Source: Hyphomicrobiales bacterium (GTDB lineage Bacteria > Pseudomonadota > Alphaproteobacteria > Rhizobiales > Beijerinckiaceae). From it: DNA of 6,593 bases. Made by a program: the position numbers and the translations under genes. Below the pieces are notes generated by a model. It was given only the letters and a program-made list of their open reading frames with translations, was not told where the DNA came from and did no database searches. Where the stretch lies: contig OMIJ01000294.1 of assembly GCA_900299065.1 (NCBI GenBank), positions 1-6,593 on the forward strand, written 5' to 3'. The number at the start of each line of letters is the position of its first letter. Within the stretch, counting starts at the first letter, position 1. Positions 1 to 5,634 of the stretch are shown in pieces.

Positions 1-1944
1 CTCTATGCCGGGTCGATCGCCCTTGATATCCCCGCCCACGATGTCGCTGCGACAATTGACCCTGCTGTTTTGACTAAAATCAAAACGCTCGGGCAAGCCA
101 ATAAAATTACCAGCCTGACCTTTGGCGGCGCGACGCCTGTTTTGAATTTGACTGCGGCAGATATTACAGCTCTGGGCCCCAATCTCTGGGCACGTTATCC
201 CAGTATCGACCCTTTGAAAATTGAAGATAAACCGGCAAACCTCACCAATGCGACCCATTGGGAGAGCCTGCGTCAGCTCAATAATTTTCGGGAATTGAAC
301 ATTAAAATGGATATGGGTCTTCCCCTTGATGCCAATGGCAAGCCCTATGCCCTGGCATCTGCGGCAGATTTATCCAAGCTCAATATGGGCCTTTCTTATG
401 ATCAGTTCATTTCTGGCTATGGATTGCTCAAATCAATCAAACCCTCCTCAGGCAATATTGCCTTCGGCGATCCAACCAAGCTGGTTCCCGGTTCTGCCAC
501 TTTACCTGAACAGCAATCTGTTCCAATGTCGGGCAGTCTGTTGAATGGAGCAGAATTTGATCTCAAGCTCAAATTACCTGCACAGAGTGAACCTGTTACT
601 CTGCATATTGGTCCACTGAATATTCCCGCCGGTACGCCGATTGAAGACAGGCTGGATATCTTCAAATCTGCCATTGCTTCAGAGATTGCCAACAAGCAAG
701 AGTTCACGGATAACAATGGCCCATTGGTTCAGGTCAGTCGCAATTTAAATCAATTGGTCTTCTCCTATTCAAGAACTGATTTTGCCGATGCTACTCATCC
801 CTTTACGGCAACGATCAAGCAGACGGGCGCTGCCATTGAAGACACTTTGACAAAGATCACCGACGTCACCGATGTGCCGCCTGCCTCGGTGCAGACTTTG
901 GCTTCTTATTCGGAAGTGCGTACTGTCTCTTTGAAGGGCACAGCGAATTTTGTACTCTCCAGCTATGACAAACTGAATACTTACGCCAGCAGCGGATATA
1001 TCAAGAAGATCACATTGACGGATGTCGGCGATATCAAGGTCAGCGCGATACTTGCCAATAAAAGCGTGCCCCTGATCGAGAAAATGGACGGCAAGAAATT
1101 CTCGATTTCAGATAAGCCTTTTGCGCCGACAAGTTATGCCAATTTCACGACCAATGCCGCCGCTAAACTATCATCAAGCGTTGATTTGAATGGCTCCTTT
1201 TTGGATATTATAAGCTCGCTTGATGGCCTGGCGGCTCTGTCTGCGGCAGGCAAATTGCGCAGCCTCAATGTCAGCGATGTAACGAAGGGTACGATCGAAA
1301 TCTCAGGTGCGCGGGCCGCAAGTCTGGCCAGTGTGATCTCCAAATTGCCTCCGAGCTTCAAGATCAAGGTCAATGGCGATGTCTCGCTGGCTGATGCCGT
1401 CAAGCTCGCCGATCCCTCCATCAAATCGCGCCTGACGAGCACGATGAATATTGTCGATGATGGTACAGGCCTTACATCGGCGAATGTTTATAAGATCAGA
1501 GACATTCTGACTAATGTGAAGAGCATTAGCATCACCAAGCCGGTGACGAGCGCGCAATATCTCGCTTTGAAATTGCCAACTCCGCCCTTGCCAGTGATGG
1601 GTCTGATCAGCATTGCCGATACGGCGGCTAATCTTGTGGCAAAGCAAAACAATTTAAATCAAGTTTTGCGTGTGGGATCGCCCAATCTTGGCGCAGTCGA
1701 TATTACAGATGTCTTTTCGGTCAGCAATGGCTTGATGATTGGCGCTACGCTTATTGCCAATTATATTTCCAGCGGTTTACGCATCAAAGATGATAAGGAT
1801 ACTATATTGTCCCATCAAACAGCTCTTGAAACTCTGGCTGCTTCGGGCAAGATGAGATCTCTACAAGCCAGCGATATGGGCGATGCAGAACTCAAAACGA
1901 CGCTCAATGGCTCAATACTGACCGATCTGGTCTTTACATCCTAA
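1..1944 (+). CDS. Large repeat-rich, cysteine-free protein, C-terminal part (5' end outside window); possible secreted or surface adhesin-like protein
   Basis: The reading frame is open from base 1, so this is the last 647 residues of a longer protein. A TTG at 70-72 is in frame, but coding continues upstream of it and no ribosome binding site precedes it, so it is probably an internal Leu. I recognise no named family. The protein has no cysteine, only two Trp, and is rich in Ser, Thr, Ala, Leu, Asp and Lys, as in exported bacterial repeat proteins. A degenerate unit recurs: Leu-rich helix-like stretch, small residues with Gly and Lys, then a strand ending in Asp. Examples are TLGQANKITSLTFGG (about 88-129), LNTYASSGYIKKITLTDVGD (973-1032), LAALSAAGKLRSLNVSDV (1228-1281) and ALETLAASGKMRSLQASDMG (1822-1881). 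An ISIADTAANLVAKQNNLNQVL unit (about 1609-1671) resembles DTAAN-type repeats of large alphaproteobacterial proteins. Roughly 517-864 encodes a stretch unlike the repeats, probably a separate beta-rich domain. No RTX glycine/aspartate nonapeptides are visible. The C-terminus, TDLVFTS, has an Asp followed by hydrophobic residues, compatible with type I secretion. The coding call is firm; the surface or adhesin role is inference. Confidence 0.85.
   Translation, partial: LYAGSIALDIPAHDVAATIDPAVLTKIKTLGQANKITSLTFGGATPVLNLTAADITALGPNLWARYPSIDPLKIEDKPANLTNATHWESLRQLNNFRELNIKMDMGLPLDANGKPYALASAADLSKLNMGLSYDQFISGYGLLKSIKPSSGNIAFGDPTKLVPGSATLPEQQSVPMSGSLLNGAEFDLKLKLPAQSEPVTLHIGPLNIPAGTPIEDRLDIFKSAIASEIANKQEFTDNNGPLVQVSRNLNQLVFSYSRTDFADATHPFTATIKQTGAAIEDTLTKITDVTDVPPASVQTLASYSEVRTVSLKGTANFVLSSYDKLNTYASSGYIKKITLTDVGDIKVSAILANKSVPLIEKMDGKKFSISDKPFAPTSYANFTTNAAAKLSSSVDLNGSFLDIISSLDGLAALSAAGKLRSLNVSDVTKGTIEISGARAASLASVISKLPPSFKIKVNGDVSLADAVKLADPSIKSRLTSTMNIVDDGTGLTSANVYKIRDILTNVKSISITKPVTSAQYLALKLPTPPLPVMGLISIADTAANLVAKQNNLNQVLRVGSPNLGAVDITDVFSVSNGLMIGATLIANYISSGLRIKDDKDTILSHQTALETLAASGKMRSLQASDMGDAELKTTLNGSILTDLVFTS
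517..864 (+). other. Non-repeat, beta-rich domain inside the repeat protein
   Basis: This segment of the 1-1944 gene encodes about 115 residues that break the surrounding repeat pattern. It begins near SVPMSGSLLNGAEFDLKL and alternates polar and hydrophobic residues, as in beta strands. It then has an amphipathic helix-like part (EDRLDIFKSAIASEIANK) and strand-like stretches (LVQVS, QLVFSYS, FTATIKQTG). A strand, helix, strand order of this type is seen in small inserted domains of large bacterial surface proteins, but I cannot assign a named family. The boundaries are approximate. Confidence 0.4.
1822..1881 (+). repeat. Protein-level repeat unit, last copy before the C-terminus
   Basis: The encoded ALETLAASGKMRSLQASDMG matches the unit at 1228-1281 (LAALSAAGKLRSLNVSDV) in spacing and key positions: Leu pairs, A-x-G-K, [LM]-R-S-L, then S-D. 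The DNA copies have clearly diverged, so this is an old protein repeat rather than a recent duplication. More degenerate relatives occur near 88-129 and 973-1032. Confidence 0.6.
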
Positions 1945-2495
1945 TTGCTCAATTGCGTTTGAGCTTTTGTAATTAAGGCCTGAATCTGAGCTGCATGGCG
2001 ATCCATATAAATCTGGAACCAGGGCGTAAAAAGTTCAGGCTGATGAATCATGTCTCTTTTGAGAGTCTCAGGCTTGCGCCATCTATGCTCGCTCACCTCT
2101 TCAGCATTGGGGTTGACGGTGCCATTATATGTGCCGCCAAACGCATGAACGATTTCATGTTCGATCAAGCTGCCAACTTGAGCGCGATATTCAGTCACAA
2201 ATAAGGGATATAGGGGCGTCGTAAACCCCATTTCCTCGTTTAGGCGACGCTGGGCCGAGACTAAAACATCTTCTCCCGGGCGCGGATGGCTGCAACATGT
2301 ATTGGTCCAAAGGCCGCCTGAATGATATTTGCCGAGGGCCCGTCTTTGCAGCAGGATTTCGCCAGAGGCATTCACAACCAGAACGGATATGGCGCGATGA
2401 CGAAGTCCGAGTTGATGCGCGGCCAGTTTGGCATGTGCACCAATGGCGCGGTCGGTTTCGTCAACTAGGATGACATCGTCCTCGTGATCCTGCAT
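1941..2495 (-). CDS. idi: Isopentenyl-diphosphate delta-isomerase, type I
   Basis: This enzyme interconverts isopentenyl diphosphate and dimethylallyl diphosphate, the two C5 units for quinone side chains, heme a/o, carotenoids and other isoprenoids; it is cytoplasmic. The 184 residues match the compact bacterial type I (Nudix-fold) enzyme in length. Visible landmarks are metal-ligand histidines H27, H33 and H70, the active-site motif TNTCCSHP (64-71) with catalytic Cys68, the Nudix-like stretch AQRRLNEEMGF (81-91), and IEHE (111-114) with the catalytic and metal-binding Glu pair 112/114. The Cys-Cys pair resembles eukaryotic IDI more than the Val-Cys of E. coli. The ATG start is well fixed because an in-frame TAG lies four codons upstream (2505-2507); no good Shine-Dalgarno precedes it. 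It is the last gene of the hemC-hemE-hemF-idi set, 44 bases after hemF. Its TAG stop shares bases with the TAA of the convergent gene. Type II (FMN-dependent) IDI is excluded by these motifs. Confidence 0.96.
   Translation of the reverse strand: MQDHEDDVILVDETDRAIGAHAKLAAHQLGLRHRAISVLVVNASGEILLQRRALGKYHSGGLWTNTCCSHPRPGEDVLVSAQRRLNEEMGFTTPLYPLFVTEYRAQVGSLIEHEIVHAFGGTYNGTVNPNAEEVSEHRWRKPETLKRDMIHQPELFTPWFQIYMDRHAAQIQALITKAQTQLSN
1947..1970 (+). terminator. Intrinsic terminator of the repeat-protein gene, embedded in the 3' end of idi
   Basis: A perfect 6-bp stem, GCTCAA (1947-1952) with TTGAGC (1959-1964), encloses a 6-base loop (TTGCGT) and is followed at once by TTTTGT. It begins two bases after the TAA stop of the plus-strand gene, where a rho-independent terminator would be expected. 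Read on the minus strand, the same hairpin is followed by AATTAG without a T-run, so it should act in one direction only. The stem is short with mixed GC content, so efficiency may be moderate. The same bases are codons for the last residues of IDI. Confidence 0.6.
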
Positions 2496-2514
2496 GGCGA
2501 TCTGCTAATTAGTC

Positions 2515-2534
2515 CAAGCTAATAAACAAGCTAA
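2515..2534. repeat. Short direct repeats in the hemF-idi gap
   Basis: CAAGCTAA occurs at 2515-2522 and again at 2527-2534, starts 12 bases apart, with a related TGCTAAT at 2503-2509. The 44-base gap between hemF and idi is otherwise AT-rich and lacks a clear ribosome binding site for idi. The repeats could be a small regulatory or processing site, or simple AT-rich low complexity; nothing in the sequence decides between these. Confidence 0.35.
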
Positions 2535-2539
2535 CAAAC

Positions 2540-3454
2540 TCATGGCCAGCGAACGCGCGGTGGCATGGAAGAGAGAATGGAGTCGACATTTCCGCCTGTC
2601 CTCAAACCAAAGATCGTGCCACGATCATAGAGGAGATTGAATTCGACATAGCGACCGCGTCTGGTTTCCTGCTCATAGCGATCATTCTGAGTCCAGGGGG
2701 AGGCGAAATTAGCCCGTACGATTGAGTCATAAATTTTGATGAATGTGCTGCCTACATCGCGGGTGAAAGCGAAATCCTCATCCCAATTCTTATTCTGCGG
2801 ATCAGCACCGCTATTGAGATAATCATAGAAAATGCCACCAATACCGCGCGGCTCATTGCGATGTTTGAGGAAGAAATATTCATCGCACCAGTCTTTGTAG
2901 CGCTTGTAATCTGCCACATCTTTATGTCTGTGACAGACATTTTGCATGGCGGCATGAAAGGCCTTTGCGTCGGGATCTTCCTGGTTGCGGCGACGCTCCA
3001 GCACAGGCGTCAGATCAGCACCGCCCCCGAACCAGGCTTTTGAGGTCACAACAAAGCGCGTATTCATATGCACGGTTGGAACATGAGGATTCCAGGGATG
3101 GGCGATCACCGAAAGGCCCGAGGCCCAGAAATGCGGATCCTCTTCTGCGCCAGGAATTTGTTTGGCAAATTCTGGTGCGAATGTGCCAAAGACCGTGGAT
3201 GTATGCGCCCCCATTTTTTCAAAAACACGCCCGTCCAGCATAGCCATGCGACCCCCGCCGCCCGGTGTGCCATCATGATTGTTGCGTGACCAGGGCGTGA
3301 GTTTAAAACGGCCCGGCTCTTTGGCCTCATCTGCAAATGGTCCGCTGCAATCGCGCTCAATCTGTTCAATGGCAGCAATCAATTGCATTTGCAGATCTTC
3401 AAACCAAAGCCTGGCTTTGTTTTGACGCTCGGCAAGAAGTGCTGTGTCAGTCAT
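2540..3454 (-). CDS. hemF: Oxygen-dependent coproporphyrinogen III oxidase
   Basis: HemF converts coproporphyrinogen III to protoporphyrinogen IX by two oxidative decarboxylations that consume O2; it is a soluble homodimer. Numbering from the longer start at 3466, motifs run along the whole protein: PGGGGRMAMLDGRVFEKMG (68-86), HPWNPHVPTVHMNTRF (123-138), AWFGGGADLTP (144-154), the signature KDWCDEYFFLKHRNEPRGIG (191-210), and RRGRYVEFNLLYDRGTIFG (269-287). The four family-conserved histidines align as H123, H133, H171 and H202. It ends just after MPPRVRWP; E. coli HemF carries a longer tail, but this short end is what I recall for alphaproteobacteria, so I see no truncation. Two starts are possible. 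ATG at 3454 is preceded by GGGA six bases upstream and gives MTDTALLAERQ; ATG at 3466 adds four residues and has only a distant GGACGAG. I prefer 3454. It lies 41 bases after hemE (29 from the longer start) and 44 before idi, on the same strand. Confidence 0.97.
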   Translation of the reverse strand: MTDTALLAERQNKARLWFEDLQMQLIAAIEQIERDCSGPFADEAKEPGRFKLTPWSRNNHDGTPGGGGRMAMLDGRVFEKMGAHTSTVFGTFAPEFAKQIPGAEEDPHFWASGLSVIAHPWNPHVPTVHMNTRFVVTSKAWFGGGADLTPVLERRRNQEDPDAKAFHAAMQNVCHRHKDVADYKRYKDWCDEYFFLKHRNEPRGIGGIFYDYLNSGADPQNKNWDEDFAFTRDVGSTFIKIYDSIVRANFASPWTQNDRYEQETRRGRYVEFNLLYDRGTIFGLRTGGNVDSILSSMPPRVRWP

Positions 3455-3460
3455 GATGGG

Positions 3461-3464
3461 TCCC
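3461..3464 (-). promoter_or_regulatory. Probable hemF ribosome binding site, deciding the start
   Basis: On the minus strand GGGA lies six bases before the ATG at 3454, an ordinary spacing for a weak Shine-Dalgarno. It overlaps the alternative upstream ATG (3466-3464), which lacks a well-placed site of its own. This favours the shorter hemF start, though a four-base match is weak evidence. Confidence 0.4.
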
Positions 3465-3495
3465 ATAGCGTGAAAAACTAGCTCGTCCGATTGAC

Positions 3496-4533
3496 CTAAC
3501 CTGCCCGGATGCGACGCAATAAATGCTCGACATGAGGAATCGGTGTGGGAGGAAGAATGCCATGCCCCAGATTAAAGATATGGGCGCGACCACGAAAGGC
3601 AGTCAGAATGCGATCTATCGCCTCATCCAGTCCGCGGCCACCGGCAAGCAAGGCAAGGGGATCAAGATTTCCTTGCAGCACCATTTTCCGATCAATATGT
3701 CTGGCAGCCCAGTGAGGATCAATTGAGGTATCAAGACCCAGAGCTTGAATATCGTCACTGATTTCAAATTGCGGCAGATTGACACCCGAGCCACGCGGAA
3801 ATGCAATGATCTTGGCATTCGGAACTTGAGCGCGCACACCTTTGGCAATCGCCAAAACAGGGGCCAAGCACCAGCGTTCAAATTCAGCAATAGGCAAGAC
3901 GCCCGCCCAGCTATCAAAAATTTGAACTGCCTGCGCACCGGCTTTCAATTGCTGCACCAAATGTTCGATCGAGACATGCACCAGCCGATCAATCAGAGCT
4001 TTGAAGACATCGGCCTGCTCATAAGCAAAGCGGCGTGTTGGCGCTTGATCGGATGTGCCCTGTCCCGCAATCATATAAGTTGCGACCGTCCAGGGTGCGC
4101 CACAAAATCCGATCAAAGCGACGTCTTGCGGCAGGCGCGCCCGCACGCGCTCGACCGCTTCATAGACGCGTGACATTTTGCCTTGATCTGAGGTTTCGCG
4201 CAGGGCCTTTAAATCAGCAGCATTGCTGATGGGCGTAAGCCTTGGTCCCTCCCCCGTTTCAAAGCGCACATGTTGACCAAGAGCATCAGGGACAACCAGA
4301 ATATCGCTGAAGAGAATAGCAGCATCAAAACCAAAGCGCTCAATAGGCTGAACAGTGGCTTCACTCGCCAGCTGAGGATCATAGCAAAAGTCGAGAAAGG
4401 AAGGCGCTTTGGCCCTAATTTCACGATATTCGGGCAGATAGCGCCCCGCTTGCCGCATCAGCCAAACAGGTGGTGTGGAAGTGACATGTCCATCAAGTGT
4501 GGCGAGAAATTTGCTGCGAGACTGCGTGCTCAT
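3496..4533 (-). CDS. hemE: Uroporphyrinogen decarboxylase
   Basis: HemE removes four carboxyl groups from the acetate side chains of uroporphyrinogen III to give coproporphyrinogen III, the substrate of the next gene product, HemF. It is a cofactor-free cytoplasmic TIM-barrel dimer. The 345 residues match the usual family length. The first signature, PPVWLMRQAGRYLPEYR (21-37), carries the substrate-binding Arg27 and Arg31. FSDIL (75-79) holds the key Asp77. The second signature, GFCGAPWTVATYMIAG (142-157), includes Tyr153. IFDSWAG (205-211) has Ser208, and NLGHGI (321-326) has His324. All catalytic positions known for the human and bacterial enzymes are therefore present. The ATG start leaves the first signature about 20 residues in, as usual. 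It begins 26 bases after hemC and ends 29-41 bases before hemF, so co-transcription is very likely. The upstream AGG, six bases before the ATG, is only a weak ribosome binding site. Confidence 0.98.
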   Translation of the reverse strand: MSTQSRSKFLATLDGHVTSTPPVWLMRQAGRYLPEYREIRAKAPSFLDFCYDPQLASEATVQPIERFGFDAAILFSDILVVPDALGQHVRFETGEGPRLTPISNAADLKALRETSDQGKMSRVYEAVERVRARLPQDVALIGFCGAPWTVATYMIAGQGTSDQAPTRRFAYEQADVFKALIDRLVHVSIEHLVQQLKAGAQAVQIFDSWAGVLPIAEFERWCLAPVLAIAKGVRAQVPNAKIIAFPRGSGVNLPQFEISDDIQALGLDTSIDPHWAARHIDRKMVLQGNLDPLALLAGGRGLDEAIDRILTAFRGRAHIFNLGHGILPPTPIPHVEHLLRRIRAG

Positions 4534-4559
4534 TATTGGCCTGTTTCTCTGGGACTATG

Positions 4560-5495
4560 TTAGTGTGGCGTGCGATGAGGCAAGACATCGGCGGGCATTT
4601 GCTGCAGGATTTGTTCGGCAGCTAGTGTGCCAATCATTGCGCCATCAGTCTTGGCACCTTCTCGGGTGATTTGATAAGTCGCGCTGCCATCCGTGCGCAT
4701 AACCATGCCGCGAAATGTCAAACGATCTCCAACCAGTTCGGCTAAACCGGCGATGGGAGTTTTGCAGGAACCATCCAGGATATTGAGGAAGGCGCGTTCT
4801 GCAGCAAGCGCATATCCGGTTGCCGCATCGAGGATGGGCGCGACTCTCGCCTGACTGGCGCGATCTTCGCTGCGCAAGGTCAGGCCAATAGCGCCCTGTC
4901 CAATGGCGGGGAGAAAATCATTTGTATTGAGCAGGCTTGTTGCGCGATTGTGCAGACCAAGGCGCTTCAATCCTGCATAAGCCAGCAAAGTGGCATGAAT
5001 CTCCCCGCTTTCAGCTTTGCGCAAGCGTGTTTCAACATTGCCGCGCAACAGGACGATTTTGAGATCGGGCCGCAAGCGCAAGGCCTGAGCCTGTCGGCGC
5101 AAAGAGGCTGTGCCTAACACGGCCCCATGCGGGAGATCCTTGAGACTGGTGGCGATTGCGCAAATAAAAGCATCGCGCACATCTTCGCGCGGCAGATAGC
5201 CAGGCACGCTAATGCCATCCGGCATAAGGGTTGGCAGATCTTTTGACGAATGCACAGCAATGTCGATCTCGCCATTTAACATGGCATTATCAATTTCGCG
5301 GGTGAAGAGACCTTTGCCGCCAACCTCACCCAAGGGGCGGTCCTGAATCATATCGCCGCTTGTTTTGATTATGACAATCTCAAAGCACTGCGGATCACAC
5401 TGATGTGCGTTCGCCAGCAGGGATTGCACCATATGGGCCTGAGCCAGTGCCAGAGGCGAGCCACGTGTGCCAATCTTCATCACAACATCAGGCAT
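4560..5495 (-). CDS. hemC: Hydroxymethylbilane synthase (porphobilinogen deaminase)
   Basis: HemC polymerises four porphobilinogen molecules into the linear tetrapyrrole hydroxymethylbilane, using a covalently bound dipyrromethane cofactor. The 311 residues fit the family. Visible are the N-terminal KIGTRGSPLALAQ (7-19) with Arg11, GGKGLFTREID (59-69), VHSSKDLPT (81-89) with the catalytic Asp86, TASLRRQAQ (129-137) with the cofactor-binding Arg pair 133/134, RGNVETRL (151-158), AIGQGAIG (197-204), and the cofactor-attachment site DGSCKTPIAG (241-250) with Cys244. The ATG at 5495 has GGAG 13 bases upstream, rather far; an in-frame ATG five codons in (5480) would keep all motifs but has no visible ribosome binding site. 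It is first in the minus-strand set, so the promoter should lie in 5496-5634. HemD, which normally follows in the pathway and often in the gene order, is absent; hemE follows directly. Confidence 0.98.
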   Translation of the reverse strand: MPDVVMKIGTRGSPLALAQAHMVQSLLANAHQCDPQCFEIVIIKTSGDMIQDRPLGEVGGKGLFTREIDNAMLNGEIDIAVHSSKDLPTLMPDGISVPGYLPREDVRDAFICAIATSLKDLPHGAVLGTASLRRQAQALRLRPDLKIVLLRGNVETRLRKAESGEIHATLLAYAGLKRLGLHNRATSLLNTNDFLPAIGQGAIGLTLRSEDRASQARVAPILDAATGYALAAERAFLNILDGSCKTPIAGLAELVGDRLTFRGMVMRTDGSATYQITREGAKTDGAMIGTLAAEQILQQMPADVLPHRTPH

Positions 5496-5522
5496 GGGTC
5501 AGGGTCAGCTCCACAAAGATCA

Positions 5523-5541
5523 AGGTGTCGTAATCGCACCT
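5523..5541. repeat. Inverted repeat upstream of hemC, possible operator
   Basis: AGGTG and CACCT are perfect 5-bp arms separated by nine bases, a half-site spacing that would suit a dimeric regulator. It lies about 28 bases upstream of the hemC start codon. It does not match any heme- or iron-regulator consensus I can recall, and arms this short occur by chance. Confidence 0.3.
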
Positions 5542-5566
5542 AGGCTCCTTCGCAAGCCTTTTGGCT
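5542..5566. repeat. Mutually exclusive small hairpins in the divergent region
   Basis: AGGCT (5542-5546) can pair with AGCCT (5555-5559), and AGCC (5555-5558) can instead pair with GGCT (5563-5566) around a TTTT loop. The central segment is shared, so only one hairpin forms at a time. This could be an attenuator-like switch or chance; the stems are only four to five base pairs. Confidence 0.25.
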
Positions 5567-5624
5567 CATACCCTCTGGTGAAGATCCATCCGGAGGTCTA
5601 TTCTTGGTGCAGAGCAGCAAAACA

Positions 5625-5631
5625 AGGGGGA
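5625..5631 (+). promoter_or_regulatory. Ribosome binding site of the aldo/keto reductase gene
   Basis: AGGGGGA ends three bases before the ATG at 5635, with the AAGGGG core about five bases away. It is the strongest Shine-Dalgarno in the window and fixes this ATG as the start, although the frame is open further upstream. Confidence 0.7.
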
Positions 5632-5634
5632 ACA

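Larger units (their letters stand above)
5496..5634. promoter_or_regulatory. Divergent intergenic region between hemC and the aldo/keto reductase gene
   Basis: These 139 bases must carry the 5' signals of the hemCEF-idi set (minus strand) and probably those of the reductase gene (plus strand). I found no convincing sigma-70 pair; the best minus-strand candidate, TTGCGA followed 17 bases later by TACGAC, is poor. Two small inverted repeats sit side by side: AGGTG (5523-5527) with CACCT (5537-5541), and AGGCT (5542-5546) with AGCCT (5555-5559). They could be operator or leader structures. The reductase frame stays open through this region, but no likely start lies in it. Confidence 0.5.

Noticed and set aside
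70..72. TTG as the start of the repeat-protein gene
   Set aside because: The frame is open back to base 1 with sequence of the same character, and no Shine-Dalgarno precedes the TTG; it is more likely an internal Leu codon.
1303..1647. 114-residue minus-strand open frame
   Set aside because: It is a shadow of the repeat-protein coding sequence with no family features.
2540..2560. Truncated C-terminus of HemF
   Set aside because: E. coli HemF has a longer tail, but the all-conserved core is complete and ending at the RWP position is, as I recall, usual in alphaproteobacteria.
2861..3289. Several plus-strand open frames of 60-92 residues
   Set aside because: They lie antisense to hemF, overlap each other in different frames and show no conserved motifs.
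3745..4173. 142-residue plus-strand open frame
   Set aside because: It lies entirely antisense to hemE, whose motifs are complete; its translation has no recognisable domain and no plausible ribosome binding site was seen.
5542..5562. Hairpin followed by TTTT as an intrinsic terminator
   Set aside because: The stem is only five base pairs with an eight-base loop, and no plus-strand gene ends nearby that would need terminating.
5494..5634. N-terminal extension of the aldo/keto reductase
   Set aside because: The frame is open upstream, but the ATG at 5635 has the strong ribosome binding site and family homology begins about 15 residues after it.
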